This document shows positions 44,402 through 53,517 of a DNA stretch of 64,000 nt, piece after piece. Origin of the DNA: Natronomicrosphaera sp040876735. GTDB lineage: Bacteria > Planctomycetota > Phycisphaerae > Phycisphaerales > Phycisphaeraceae. Location: the NCBI GenBank assembly GCA_040876735.1, contig JBBDPC010000129.1, forward strand, positions 1 through 64,000, in the 5' to 3' direction. A program made the translations under genes and the position numbers. Numbering within the stretch: position 1 is the first letter of the stretch; every line of letters starts with the position of its first letter. The notes beneath the pieces are model-generated. The model was given only the letters and a program-made list of their open reading frames with translations. It searched no databases and was not told the DNA's origin.

Positions 44402-44806
44402 TTACTTGTGATAGACGGCGTCGGGGTCGAAGGTTTTTTCTTCGACGACGTCGAGGTTGCCGTTTGCATCGGCGCGGCGGTAGAAGCAGGTGTGGTAGCC
44501 GACGTGGCAGGCGGGGCCGTGGCTTTTACATTTGAGGAGGATGACGTCCTGGTCGCAGTCGACGCGAGCGTCGACGACTTCCTGGGTGTGGCCGGAGGAC
44601 TCGCCCTTGACCCACATTTTGTTTCGCGAGCGTGAGTAGAAGGTGGCTTTGCGGGTTTTGAGGGTTTGCTGGAGGGCGGCGTCGTTCATCCAGCCCATCA
44701 TGAGGATTTCGCCGGTGTCAACGTTCTGGACGATGGCGGGGACGAGGCCCTGGTCGTTGAACTTGATGTCGAGCGTGGTGGATGTTTCACGTGCGGTGTC
44801 GCTCAT
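44402..44806 (-). CDS. hisI: Phosphoribosyl-AMP cyclohydrolase
   Basis: Opens the purine ring of phosphoribosyl-AMP, the third step of histidine synthesis; zinc- and magnesium-dependent. 134 residues. The core motifs are VQNVDTGEILMMGWMN, TFYSRSRNKMWVKGESSGH, DARVDCDQDVILLKC (DxDxD Mg ligands) and SHGPACHVGYHTCFYR (zinc cysteines). The HisE half is absent, so it is the single-function form. ATG 44806 has GGAGAG just upstream; the frame is open to 44944. It is divergent from the DUF1844 gene and stands apart from other his genes. Confidence 0.95.
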   Translation of the reverse strand: MSDTARETSTTLDIKFNDQGLVPAIVQNVDTGEILMMGWMNDAALQQTLKTRKATFYSRSRNKMWVKGESSGHTQEVVDARVDCDQDVILLKCKSHGPACHVGYHTCFYRRADANGNLDVVEEKTFDPDAVYHK

Positions 44807-44972
44807 GGCGTCTCTCCGTGGTAGCGCGCGGCGGCGGGAAGGGGCACTGCCCGCGCTGAAGATCAAGGGGTGGATTATACCGCCGGGGCGTGGCCGACGG
44901 GTTTGCCGAACCGGTCGGCGGGGTTGTCTGAATTGGACAAACATATCGCAATTCGAGGGTTAACGTCGGCTG

Positions 44973-45002
44973 TTCGCATTCGCGACGACGAAGTCTTATA
45001 CT
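44973..45002 (+). promoter_or_regulatory. Probable promoter of the DUF1844 gene and sdh region
   Basis: TATACT (44997-45002) with TTCGCA 18 bases upstream (44973-44978). A small dyad TTGTC-tgaattg-GACAA lies at about 44923-44940. Confidence 0.5.
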
Positions 45003-45051
45003 CTCTTTTCTAACCTTGAAAGCCCCGATCCGACGGAAGGAATCTGACGTC

Positions 45052-45507
45052 ATGGCCGAAGAAAAAGAACAACCGAAGCTGCATATCGACAGTGACTGGA
45101 AGGCCCAGGCGCAGGCCGAGAAGCAGAAGCTGGCGGAGAAGTCCAAAGCGAAACAGCAGGCCGCAGCCGGCGGGGCCGAGGGCGGTGGCGAAGGCCAGTC
45201 CGCGGCCGGCGGCGCGGCGGGGCAGGGCATGCCGCCCGCCAACTTCGAGACGTTGATGAGCACGCTGGCGACGCAGGCGCTGTTCGCCATGGGCGCAATA
45301 GCCGATCCGCGCACCGGCCAGCGGTTCCAGAACCTCGACCTCGCCCGGCATCACATCGACATGCTCGGCGTGCTCGAAGACAAGACCAAGGGCAACCTCA
45401 GCGAAGAAGAGGAAACCACCCTCGCCAGCACCGTCTACGAGCTGCGCACGCGCTACGTGCAACTCGCCTCGGCGGCACGCACCGGCGGCGGCGAAGGGCA
45501 AGGGTGA
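45052..45507 (+). CDS. DUF1844 domain protein
   Basis: A 151-residue cytoplasmic protein. The N-terminal third is a charged Lys/Glu/Ala/Gln helix (KAQAQAEKQKLAEKSKAKQQ) and a Gly-rich linker; the last 80 residues are the DUF1844 domain, recognised by FETLMSTLATQALFAMGAI, DPRTGQRFQNLDLARHHIDM and GNLSEEEETTLASTVYELR. DUF1844 genes are common in planctomycetes, acidobacteria and deltaproteobacteria, with no known function. AAGGA ten bases before ATG 45052 fixes the start. Only 81 bases separate it from sdhC, so it may share the sdh transcript. Confidence 0.85.
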   Translation: MAEEKEQPKLHIDSDWKAQAQAEKQKLAEKSKAKQQAAAGGAEGGGEGQSAAGGAAGQGMPPANFETLMSTLATQALFAMGAIADPRTGQRFQNLDLARHHIDMLGVLEDKTKGNLSEEEETTLASTVYELRTRYVQLASAARTGGGEGQG

Positions 45508-45588
45508 CCGCCCACGCTCGTTTACCGACCCACAAGCCGTTTCCCCGCAAGGGGGATCCAGAAGCAGACGCGAAAGGAATCGGACACC

Positions 45589-46359
45589 GTGGCTGAGCGC
45601 TCCACCAGCGAACCGGGTTTCATGGGTCGGCACCACTTCCTGCTCCGCCGGCTGCACTCGCTGTCGGGCATCGTGCCGGTCGGCGTGTTCGTGATCTTCC
45701 ACCTGTTCGCCAACGCGCAGCTCGCCACGGGCACCTACCAGCACGAAGTGGACTGGCTCTACGGCACGGTGCCGGCCCTGCTGATCGTCGAAATCTCGCT
45801 CTGGCTGGCGATCGCCTTCCACGCCGGGCTGGGCCTGGTCTACACGTTCGTCGGCAACCAGCCCAACGTCGCCCGGTACCGCTACGGCGGCAACTGGCGC
45901 TACTTCTTCCAACGCGTGACGGGCATCATCGCGTTGATCTTCATCTTCCTGCACGTCGCCACGCTGCGCTGGCAGTGGGACCTCGCCGGCTGGTATACGC
46001 CGTTCATGGTCAACGACGAAGCCAGCGGCACCCCGCTCGCCCAGGCCACAGTTGCGATGGCCCTGGAGAACCCGTGGGTCGTGCTGCTGTACATCGTCGG
46101 CTCGCTGAGCGTGATCTACCACTGGTCCAACGGGCTGTGGACCGCCGCGATCACCTGGGGCCTGACGCTCAGCGTCGCGGCCCAGCGGCGGTGGGGCTAC
46201 GTCTGCGCGGCCATGGGCGTGGTGCTCACGCTCTTCCTCGCCGCGGCGATCTACGGTGCGGTGACCACGGAGGTGACCGAGGAAGAACGGCAGATCTTCC
46301 AGCAGGCGCTCGACCAGGACGCGGAAGAAGTGCTCGAAGATGCGGACGCGGCGCCTTGA
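45589..46359 (+). CDS. sdhC: Succinate dehydrogenase cytochrome b558 subunit
   Basis: Membrane anchor of complex II, carrying heme and the quinone site. 256 residues with five transmembrane helices (about 25-48, 60-85, 107-125, 155-175, 200-222), the B. subtilis type in which a single SdhC replaces SdhC plus SdhD. His residues suitable as heme ligands lie in LLRRLHSLSG, VIFHLFAN, AIAFHAGLG and FIFLHVATL. Residues 225-256 form an acidic tail. The start is GTG at 45589 preceded by AAAGGA. It heads the sdhC-orf-sdhA-sdhB cluster. Confidence 0.93.
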   Translation: MAERSTSEPGFMGRHHFLLRRLHSLSGIVPVGVFVIFHLFANAQLATGTYQHEVDWLYGTVPALLIVEISLWLAIAFHAGLGLVYTFVGNQPNVARYRYGGNWRYFFQRVTGIIALIFIFLHVATLRWQWDLAGWYTPFMVNDEASGTPLAQATVAMALENPWVVLLYIVGSLSVIYHWSNGLWTAAITWGLTLSVAAQRRWGYVCAAMGVVLTLFLAAAIYGAVTTEVTEEERQIFQQALDQDAEEVLEDADAAP

Positions 46360-46481
46360 CCGTCTGCGGCCGAAGCGGCGGCGTGGTGGGATGAATTGCA
46401 CGATCGATATACACGGCCGAGGGGGACGGAGCCGACCAGGCGGGCCGTCCATGACAGCGGGGCGATCGGGATCGAATTCAG

Positions 46482-46766
46482 ATGATGATTCGCAAGTTGG
46501 TGATTCTCGTCCCTGGTGTGGCGTTGGCTTGTGTCGCGGCGGCGCTGCCGTTCGCGGGGCTGGAGCGGTTCGCCGGCGACGCGCAGCCGGCGGTGGTGGC
46601 GATGGCGACCGGTGCGGTGGCGATCGGGTGTTTCGTGGCGCTCTGGCGGCCGACGGTGCTGGAGTCGTATGTGAAGCTGGCGTCGCTGGCGTTTTTCGTG
46701 CTGATGCTGCTGGGCGTGCTGGGGATCCTGGCCCAGATGGACGGCAGCGCGCTGGCATTGCGGTAG
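46482..46766 (+). CDS. Small three-helix membrane protein in the sdh cluster
   Basis: A 94-residue hydrophobic protein with three predicted transmembrane segments (about 5-25, 38-55, 66-86) and short polar loops. It sits between sdhC and sdhA with gaps of 122 and 106 bases. A missing SdhD is unlikely to explain it, because SdhC here is the five-helix type that does not need one. It may be an accessory subunit or an unrelated protein. No family recognised. Confidence 0.55.
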   Translation: MMIRKLVILVPGVALACVAAALPFAGLERFAGDAQPAVVAMATGAVAIGCFVALWRPTVLESYVKLASLAFFVLMLLGVLGILAQMDGSALALR

Positions 46767-46872
46767 GTCGTACCCGGCCGGGAGGGAACGGCAGGGCGCC
46801 CATGGCCGTGCGTTTCCAGGGCCGAAGATGGCAGGGCAACTCTGCCCGACGCGTTGAAGGTTGAAGTGAATC

Positions 46873-48864
46873 ATGGCAACAAAGCAACCGAGAGTGATCG
46901 TGGTGGGGGGCGGGCTGGCGGGGCTGGCGGCGTCGGTGCGCATCGCCGAAGCGGGCAGCCCGGTGGACCTGTTCTCCATGGTGCCCGTCCGCCGCTCGCA
47001 CAGCGTCTGCGCCCAGGGCGGGATCAACGCCGCCAACGAAGTCGCCCGGCAGCAGGGCTACTCCGAGTGGATGCACATGGACGAGACGCTCTACGGCGGC
47101 GACTTCCTCAATCACCAGCCGCCGGTCTATGACATGACCCACTGGGCGCCGCGCATCATCGACCTGCTCGACCGCTCGGGCGTCCCGTTCAACCGCACGC
47201 CCGAAGGCCGGCGCGACCTGCGCAAGTTCGGCGGCTCGCTGTTCAAACGCACCCACTTCTCCGGCGCGACCACCGGTCAGCAGCTCCTCTACGCCCTCGA
47301 CGAGCAGACCCGCCGCCACGAAGCCGAGGGCCACGTCACCAAGTACGAGTTCTGGGAGTTCCTCTGGCCGGTCATCGACGACGAGGGCCAGTGCCGGGGC
47401 ATCATCGCCCAGGACATGCGGACCATGGAGATCCGCCCGTTCCGCGCCGATGCCGTCATCATGGCCACCGGCGGCTGCGGCGCGATCTACGGTAAGTCCA
47501 CCATGAGCGTCATCTGCACCGGCGCAGCCGCCGCCCGCTGCTACCGCGCCGGCGCCTGGCTGGGCAACCCGGAGATGATCCAGGTCCACCCGACCGCCAT
47601 CCCCGGCGAAGACAAGTGCCGGCTGATGTCCGAGTCCGCCCGCGGTGAAGGCGGCCGGGTGTGGGTCCCACGCAAACAAGGCGACACCCGCCCGCCGCAG
47701 TCGATCCCCGACGCCGAGCGGTGGTACTTCCTCGAAGAACGCTACCCCGCCTACGGCAACCTCGTCCCGCGCGACATCGCCACCCGCGAAATCTTCAACG
47801 TCTGTCAGGACGGCTACGGCGTCGGCGGCGGAAACATGGTCTACCTCGACGTCTCCCACCTGCCCGAGGAAACCAAGCACAAGCTCGACGGCATCCTCGA
47901 AATCTACGAAAAGTTCGTCGGCGACAACCCGCGCAAAGTCCCGATGAAAATCTTCCCCGCTGTCCACTACTCCATGGGCGGCATGTACACCATCTACAGC
48001 ACCGAAGAAAAGAAGCCCGTCGACGGCGACGAAGGCCCGGCCATCGGCATGAAGTTCGGCGACCCGACCAACATGCAGACCAACATCCCCGGCCTCTATG
48101 CCTTCGGGGAAGTCAACTACCAGTACCACGGCGCCACCCGTCTCGGCGCCAACGCGCTGCTTTCGTGCATCTTCGACGGCCTCTACTGCGGCCTCGGCGC
48201 CCACAACCGCGCCACCACCATGGACACCCCCGCCGCCGACCTGCCCGACGCGCTCTACAACAAGTACGTCGAGCAGGAACACGCCAAGGTCAAGCACCTC
48301 ACCGAGGCCCGCGGCGAGCACAACCCCTACAGGCTCCATCAGCGCATGGGCGAGGAGATGACCGCCGCCTGCACCGTCGTCAAGACCGAGCAGCGGATGA
48401 ACAAGGCCTACGACGCGCTGCGCGACATCAAGCAGCAGTACGAAGACATCCGCCTCTCCGACACCGGCGACTGGACGAACCAGAACCTCGGCTTCGCCCG
48501 CGCCCTCGGCGACATGATCCGCTATGCCGAGGCCATCCTGCTCGGCTCGATCGAACGCAAGGAGTCGCGCGGCAGCCACTACCGCCCCGACTACCCCGAG
48601 CGCAACGACGAGAAGTTCCACAAGACCTGCATCGCCAAGTATGACGCGGCGAGCGACAAGCCGGTCATCGAATGGGAAGACGTGCCCACCCCGCTGGTGC
48701 CCCCGCGCGCCCGCACCTATGGCAAGGTCGAAGCCACCGCCGAGAAACAGGCTGACCTTGAAAACAAGCCCGGCGGCGAAGGCTACAGCCAGCGCCCTAC
48801 CGACGCCTCGCCCGTCTACGGCAGCGAAGTGAACGGCAAGGACGCCAGCGCTTCCAACGACTGA
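46873..48864 (+). CDS. sdhA: Succinate dehydrogenase flavoprotein subunit
   Basis: Oxidises succinate to fumarate using covalently bound FAD. 663 residues. VIVVGGGLAGLAASVRIAEA is the FAD-binding loop; H43 in RRSHSVCAQGGINAA is the FAD-linked histidine; MATGGCGAIYGKSTMS and the substrate-site HPTAIPGEDKCRLMSESARG and RDIATREIF (catalytic Arg) follow. The C-terminal helical domain is complete. The sequence type matches the B. subtilis/menaquinone-linked class and fits the five-helix SdhC. sdhB follows after 60 bases. Confidence 0.97.
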   Translation: MATKQPRVIVVGGGLAGLAASVRIAEAGSPVDLFSMVPVRRSHSVCAQGGINAANEVARQQGYSEWMHMDETLYGGDFLNHQPPVYDMTHWAPRIIDLLDRSGVPFNRTPEGRRDLRKFGGSLFKRTHFSGATTGQQLLYALDEQTRRHEAEGHVTKYEFWEFLWPVIDDEGQCRGIIAQDMRTMEIRPFRADAVIMATGGCGAIYGKSTMSVICTGAAAARCYRAGAWLGNPEMIQVHPTAIPGEDKCRLMSESARGEGGRVWVPRKQGDTRPPQSIPDAERWYFLEERYPAYGNLVPRDIATREIFNVCQDGYGVGGGNMVYLDVSHLPEETKHKLDGILEIYEKFVGDNPRKVPMKIFPAVHYSMGGMYTIYSTEEKKPVDGDEGPAIGMKFGDPTNMQTNIPGLYAFGEVNYQYHGATRLGANALLSCIFDGLYCGLGAHNRATTMDTPAADLPDALYNKYVEQEHAKVKHLTEARGEHNPYRLHQRMGEEMTAACTVVKTEQRMNKAYDALRDIKQQYEDIRLSDTGDWTNQNLGFARALGDMIRYAEAILLGSIERKESRGSHYRPDYPERNDEKFHKTCIAKYDAASDKPVIEWEDVPTPLVPPRARTYGKVEATAEKQADLENKPGGEGYSQRPTDASPVYGSEVNGKDASASND

Positions 48865-48924
48865 CCCTCACGACTTCGCGCGCTCCATCAACATCACGTT
48901 CACCCCCCAACCCCGCGCAACACC

Positions 48925-49755
48925 ATGACCGCAACCACCACCAGCCCCGCCGCCGCATCTGCCTCCAATACCGCCGCCAGCGAGTCTGCTGCGCACGCGG
49001 GCAAAACCTTTCGCGTCCGCATCAAGCGGCAGGACGGCCCGGATACCCCCGCCTACTGGCACAGCTTCGACGTGCCGTACCGCCCGAACCTGAACATCAT
49101 CAGCGTGCTCCAGGAAATCGTCGCCAACCCCGTCACCACCGCCGGCGAGCAGGCCCGCCCGCCCGTCTGGGAAGCCAACTGCCTCGAAGAAGTCTGCGGC
49201 GCCTGCACCATGCTCATCAACGGCCACGTCCGCCAGAGCTGCTCCTGCCTGCTCGACGATGTGCTCGGCGACGACAACACCGTCACCCTCGAACCGATGA
49301 CCAAGTTCCCCGTCGTCCGCGATCTCGCCGTCGACCGCCAGCGGATGTTCGACACGCTCAAAAAGATCAAAGCCTGGGTCCCCATCGACGGCACGCACCA
49401 CATCGGCCCGGGCCCGATGGAGTCGCCCGACCAGCAGAGCATGCGCTACGCGCTCTCCCGCTGCATGACCTGCGGCTGCTGCGTCGAAGCCTGCCCGCAG
49501 TACACCAAAGACAACAACTTCGTCGGCCCCGCCGCCATCGCCCAGTCGCTGCTGTTCAACCTGCACGAGACCGGCAAGAAGGCCGCCCCCGACCGCCTCG
49601 ACGTCATGATGGGCCCCGGCGGCATCACCGACTGCGGCAACGCCCAGAACTGCGTCAAAGTCTGCCCCAAGGAAGTCCCGATCACCGAGGCCATCGCCCA
49701 TATCGGCCGGCAAACCACGGTGCATTCGATCAAGAAGTTCTTCACAGGCAAGTGA
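48925..49755 (+). CDS. sdhB: Succinate dehydrogenase iron-sulfur subunit
   Basis: Relays electrons from FAD to quinone. 276 residues. An Ala/Ser/Thr-rich extension of about 25 residues precedes the ferredoxin domain, whose [2Fe-2S] cysteines are in CLEEVCGACTMLING and later QSC. The C-terminal domain binds the [4Fe-4S] and [3Fe-4S] clusters through CMTCGCCVEACPQ and CGNAQNCVKVCPKEVP. This cysteine set is complete. Confidence 0.97.
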   Translation: MTATTTSPAAASASNTAASESAAHAGKTFRVRIKRQDGPDTPAYWHSFDVPYRPNLNIISVLQEIVANPVTTAGEQARPPVWEANCLEEVCGACTMLINGHVRQSCSCLLDDVLGDDNTVTLEPMTKFPVVRDLAVDRQRMFDTLKKIKAWVPIDGTHHIGPGPMESPDQQSMRYALSRCMTCGCCVEACPQYTKDNNFVGPAAIAQSLLFNLHETGKKAAPDRLDVMMGPGGITDCGNAQNCVKVCPKEVPITEAIAHIGRQTTVHSIKKFFTGK

Positions 49756-49770
49756 GAACGGATCCCATCC

Positions 49771-50040
49771 ATGCGTGCGACAATCGGCTTGTTGCTGGTC
49801 GGCGGGATACTCGGCTCGCCGGTCTGGATTTCGCTGGCGATCGGGCTGATCCCTCGGCGCTGGCTGGTCGTGGCGATTCTCCTTTGCGGACTGCAGATTC
49901 TCATTGCGTATGGCCTGTGGTGGTTCTTCTGGGGCGGCGGCATTGGGGGCGAAGCGCGCCTCGACCCAGCATGGCAGTGGACGGCGCTGGCGGCCGTACT
50001 ACCGATACTCGTCACCATCCTGAAATGGGGGACTCGATAG
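49771..50040 (+). CDS. Small membrane protein downstream of sdhB
   Basis: An 89-residue hydrophobic protein with three likely transmembrane segments (about 3-25, 30-52, 68-85), starting 16 bases after sdhB and so probably in the same transcript. No family recognised. Like the small ORF between sdhC and sdhA it has three helices, but the two do not look alike in sequence. Confidence 0.5.
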   Translation: MRATIGLLLVGGILGSPVWISLAIGLIPRRWLVVAILLCGLQILIAYGLWWFFWGGGIGGEARLDPAWQWTALAAVLPILVTILKWGTR

Positions 50041-50106
50041 CTCGGCCCATGCGGTAAAAAAACTCTTCGTTTACACGCTTGATTTCAACCCCCACCCATT
50101 TCCCCT

Positions 50107-50112
50107 TATCCT
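50107..50112 (+). promoter_or_regulatory. Possible -10 hexamer of the M24 peptidase gene
   Basis: TATCCT seven bases before the ATG at 50120, with no Shine-Dalgarno. Same arrangement as at tsaB and the M16 gene. Confidence 0.35.
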
Positions 50113-50119
50113 CTGCCTC

Positions 50120-51229
50120 ATGCCGAAGAAACACCCCACCCCAGCCCACCTGCGCGACCGTATCGCCGTACTGCGCAAACGCCTGCGCGACGCCGACGTT
50201 GACGCCTTGCTCGTCACCAACCCGCGCGACATCCGCTACCTCACCTGCTTCGTCGGCGACGACTCCTGGGCGCTCATCTCCCAGCGCTCCAGCCAGGCCA
50301 CCATCCTCAGCGACTTCCGCTTCGACGAGCAGATCGCCCGCGAAGCGCCGCACGCAAAAGTGATCCTGCGTAAGAAGTCGCTCACCGATGAGCTGGCCGC
50401 GCTGCTGGACCGAACGAAGGCTGATCGCATCGGGTTGCAGCCGGGCCATGTCACGCTCGCCATGCGCAAGGCGATCGTGAAGAAGCTGGGGGCGAAGCGC
50501 GTCGTGGCGTTCGACGACAAGCTGCTGGAACAGCGAGCCGTCAAGAGCGCCGACGAGGTCAAGGCGATCCGCAAGGCGCTGCGCATTCAGCAGCAGGCGT
50601 TCCGCGAGACGTGCGCGTTCATGGAGCCGGGCCAGAGCGAGCAGGAGGTGGCCGCGTATCTGGAATACCGCATGCGCGTGCTCGGGGCCGATGGCGTGAG
50701 CTTCCCCACCATCGTCGCCGCCGACGCCAACGCCAGTCTGCCCCATGCCGTACCGGGGTCGAAGAAGCTGCGCCGCAACGGCACCGTGCTCATCGACTGG
50801 GGCGCCAAATGGAACGGTTACTGCTCGGACCTGACGCGCGTGGTGGCACTGGAGCGGATGTCGGCCAAGGTGCAGGCGATCTATCAGATCGTGCTCGACG
50901 CGCAGCTCGCGGCCATCGACGCGATCGCGCCCGGCAAGCCGCTGAAGGCCATCGACGCCGTGGCTCGCAAGGTCATCACCGACGCGGGCTACGGCGACCG
51001 CTTCGGCCACTCGCTCGGGCACGGCATCGGACTGGACATTCACGAGCAGCCCACGCTCTCGCCGCGCAGCGAAGGCGTGCTGGAGCCGGGGCAGGTGGTC
51101 ACGGTGGAGCCGGGCATCTACCTGCCGGGCGTGGGGGGCGTGCGGATCGAGGACGACGTGCTGGTGACGGCCCGGGGGGCGACCGTGCTCAGCGACTTGC
51201 CCAAATCTCTCGAATCCGCGATCATCTAG
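50120..51229 (+). CDS. M24 Xaa-Pro peptidase
   Basis: A 369-residue metallo-aminopeptidase that removes residues before proline. The creatinase-like N-domain (1-125) precedes the pita-bread domain with the metal ligands in VLIDWGAKWNGYCSDLTR (two Asp), GHSLGHGIGLDIHE (His), VTVEPGIYLPG (Glu) and GVRIEDDVLV (Glu). All five ligands are in place, so it should be active with two Mn or Co ions. It lies directly upstream of accB-accC, an arrangement seen in other bacteria where efp often sits between; efp is missing here. Cytoplasmic. Confidence 0.92.
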   Translation: MPKKHPTPAHLRDRIAVLRKRLRDADVDALLVTNPRDIRYLTCFVGDDSWALISQRSSQATILSDFRFDEQIAREAPHAKVILRKKSLTDELAALLDRTKADRIGLQPGHVTLAMRKAIVKKLGAKRVVAFDDKLLEQRAVKSADEVKAIRKALRIQQQAFRETCAFMEPGQSEQEVAAYLEYRMRVLGADGVSFPTIVAADANASLPHAVPGSKKLRRNGTVLIDWGAKWNGYCSDLTRVVALERMSAKVQAIYQIVLDAQLAAIDAIAPGKPLKAIDAVARKVITDAGYGDRFGHSLGHGIGLDIHEQPTLSPRSEGVLEPGQVVTVEPGIYLPGVGGVRIEDDVLVTARGATVLSDLPKSLESAII

Positions 51230-51305
51230 CGTTCACAACCCAGACTGGTGCGGGGGGACTGGTGACGCAAGTGACCAGCCCGACATTAATCGGACACAAT
51301 GCATC

Positions 51306-51785
51306 ATGATCGACCTGAAGACGCTGAAACAGCTCGTCAAGTTGATGACCGACAACGACCTGACCGAGTTGGACATCGAGGGTGACCAGGACAAGGTTCG
51401 GCTGCGCCGTGGCAGCGAGACGCCGGAGGTGCACTACATGCCGCCGCCGCCGGCCGCGCCCGCCGGCGCTGCGCCGCCCGCGCCGGCCCCGGGTCCCGCC
51501 CCGGCCGGGGGTGAGCCGGCCCCCGCCGCGCCGCCGGCGTCGGACGGTGTGGCGATCAAGAGCCCGATGGTCGGCACGTACTATTCGTCCGCCAGCCCCG
51601 ACGCGAAGCCTTACCTTCAGGTGGGCGACAAGGTTGAGCCGGACACGGTGGTCTGCCTCATCGAAGCGATGAAAGTCTTCAACGAGATCAAGGCCGAGAC
51701 CAGCGGCACCGTGACGCGCATCCTCGTCGAGAACGGTCAGGCGGTCGAGTTCGACCAGCCATTGTTCGAAATCAAACCGGACTGA
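51306..51785 (+). CDS. accB: Biotin carboxyl carrier protein of acetyl-CoA carboxylase
   Basis: Carries biotin between the carboxylase and transferase of acetyl-CoA carboxylase, the first step of fatty-acid synthesis. 159 residues. Residues 1-40 are the conserved N-terminal segment; 50-80 a Pro/Ala-rich flexible hinge; 82-159 the biotinyl domain with K123 in EAMKVFNEIKAE as the biotinylated residue. The spacer to accC is a 99-base inverted repeat rather than the usual short gap. Confidence 0.97.
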   Translation: MIDLKTLKQLVKLMTDNDLTELDIEGDQDKVRLRRGSETPEVHYMPPPPAAPAGAAPPAPAPGPAPAGGEPAPAAPPASDGVAIKSPMVGTYYSSASPDAKPYLQVGDKVEPDTVVCLIEAMKVFNEIKAETSGTVTRILVENGQAVEFDQPLFEIKPD

Positions 51786-51792
51786 GCCCGAT

Positions 51793-51880
51793 GGGGTACA
51801 GGGTACGGGGATCAGGGATCGGCCCCAGTGGTGCGATCGCCTGCCTGCCTTGTACCCGATCCCCGAACCCCGAACCCCAA
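51793..51880. repeat. Inverted repeat between accB and accC
   Basis: Left arm (51793-51822, GGGTACAGGGTACGGGGATC...) and right arm (51849-51880, ...GTACCCGATCCCCGAACCCC) are imperfect complements, each made of a degenerate 7-8 base word. It would form a hairpin between the two coding regions. Confidence 0.65.
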
Positions 51881-51884
51881 TCCT

Positions 51885-53228
51885 ATGTTTTCACGCATCC
51901 TCATAGCCAACCGTGGTGAGATCGCCGTGCGGATCATCCGCGCCGCACGCGAGATGGGCATCGAGTCGGTCGCCGTCTACTCCGAGGCCGACCGCGACTC
52001 GCGCCACGTCAAGCTCGCCGACCGCGCCATCTGCATCGGCCCGGCCAAGGCCAGCGAAAGCTACCTCAATATCTCGCGCATCATCGCCGCCGCCGAGGTC
52101 GCCAACGTCGACGCCATCCACCCCGGATACGGCTTCCTCGCCGAAAACTCCCACTTCGCCGAGGTCTGCCGGTCGTGCAACATCGAGTTCATCGGCCCCA
52201 GCGTCGAAGCCATGCACACGCTCGGCGACAAGGTGCAATGCAAGCAACTCGCCATCCGCACCAAAGTCCCCACCTCGCCCGGCTCCAAGGGCCGGATCGA
52301 CGACGAGGAACAGGCGCTGAAGGTCGCCCGCGAGATCGGCTACCCGGTCATCATCAAGGCCTCCGCCGGCGGCGGCGGGCGCGGCATGCGCGTCGCCCAT
52401 AACGACATGGCGCTCCGCTCCGGCCTCAAGGGCGCCATGACCGAGGCCGAGGCCGCCTTCGGCGACGGCGGCGTCTACGTCGAGAAGTTCATCGAAAAGG
52501 CACGCCACGTCGAAGTTCAGGTCATCGGCGACCAGCACGGCAACGTCGTCCACCTCTGGGAACGCGACTGCACCATGCAGCGCCGCAAGCAGAAGCTGAT
52601 CGAAGAAGCGCCCTGCCCCGTGCTCAAGGAAGATGAACGCGAAAACCTCTGCAAAGCCGCCGCCCGCCTCTGCAAGGCCGCCGGCTACTACTCCGCCGGC
52701 ACGGTCGAGTTTCTCATGGACGACAAGAAACACTTCTACCTCATGGAAGTGAACACCCGCGTCCAGGTCGAACACCCCGTCACCGAAATGATCACCGGCG
52801 TCGACATCGTCCAGACGCAGATCCGCGTCGCCGCCGGCGAAAAACTTCCCTTCACCCAGAAGCAGATCAAACGCAACGGCCACGCCATTGAAGTCCGCAT
52901 CAACGCCGAGGACCCCGCCAACAAGTTCATGCCCAGCCCCGGCGTCCTCGAACGCTTCGAGCCCCCCGGCGGCCTCGGTGTCCGCCTCGACACCCACTGC
53001 TACACCGGCTACCGCATCCCGCCCAACTACGACTCGATGATCGCCAAGCTCATCGTCCACAAGCCCACCCGCGACGAGGCGATCGCCACGCTCCGCCGGG
53101 CGTTGAGTGAGTTCGAGATCGCGCCGATCAAGACCACGATCGCCCTCCACGCCGACCTGATGCGCAACGGCAGCTTCCTCAAGTCCGACATCGACATCAA
53201 CTTCGTCGAACGCCTGCTCGGCCAGTAA
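51885..53228 (+). CDS. accC: Biotin carboxylase
   Basis: ATP-dependent carboxylation of biotin on AccB. 447 residues, normal length. FSRILIANRGEIAVRIIRAA begins the N-domain; ASAGGGGRGMRV is the ATP glycine loop; HVEVQVIGDQHGN, RDCTMQRRKQKLIEEAP, and FYLMEVNTRVQVEHPVTEM hold the metal and bicarbonate residues, including the catalytic Arg of NTRVQVEH. ATG 51885 is chosen because family homology begins there; the frame extends upstream to 51828 over the repeat. No Shine-Dalgarno is visible, so translation may depend on coupling or on the hairpin. Confidence 0.97.
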   Translation: MFSRILIANRGEIAVRIIRAAREMGIESVAVYSEADRDSRHVKLADRAICIGPAKASESYLNISRIIAAAEVANVDAIHPGYGFLAENSHFAEVCRSCNIEFIGPSVEAMHTLGDKVQCKQLAIRTKVPTSPGSKGRIDDEEQALKVAREIGYPVIIKASAGGGGRGMRVAHNDMALRSGLKGAMTEAEAAFGDGGVYVEKFIEKARHVEVQVIGDQHGNVVHLWERDCTMQRRKQKLIEEAPCPVLKEDERENLCKAAARLCKAAGYYSAGTVEFLMDDKKHFYLMEVNTRVQVEHPVTEMITGVDIVQTQIRVAAGEKLPFTQKQIKRNGHAIEVRINAEDPANKFMPSPGVLERFEPPGGLGVRLDTHCYTGYRIPPNYDSMIAKLIVHKPTRDEAIATLRRALSEFEIAPIKTTIALHADLMRNGSFLKSDIDINFVERLLGQ

Positions 53229-53248
53229 CCCCCGCGAGGCAGTTTCCG

Positions 53249-53407
53249 ACTCCCCTCCCTCTGGGAGGGGTTGGGGGAGGGTGCCTTCAGATGCCTTGGG
53301 TTACCGGCAATCGTGACGTCAGGTGCCGTGGTCTTGCGTCGTCTGCGCAGACGTACATTCAGGGCGGTCGGCGATCCCCTCCCCCAGCCCCCCCGGGGGC
53401 GGGGAGG
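53249..53407. repeat. 159-base inverted-repeat element, family 4 copy C
   Basis: Arms ACTCCCCTCCCTCTGGG / CCCCCGGGGGCGGGGAGG with the shared core GCCTTGGGTTACCGGCA and GTGACGTCAGG; relative to copies A and B it carries about 33 extra bases around a CGTCTGCGCAGACG palindrome. It lies downstream of accC. Confidence 0.8.
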
Positions 53408-53517
53408 CAAACGTGTTGTCGTGGAAATCGACCTCAACCGCGCCTTCTCCCCCGGACGATGATACGATCAAGGCCTCCGCACCAAAGAAGCCGCACGCTC
53501 GTTTGCAGGAGTTCGCC

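Noticed and set aside
45010..48621. 1203-codon minus-strand frame opposite the sdh genes
   Set aside because: Overlaps DUF1844, sdhC and sdhA, which have unmistakable motifs; no known domain in the antisense product.
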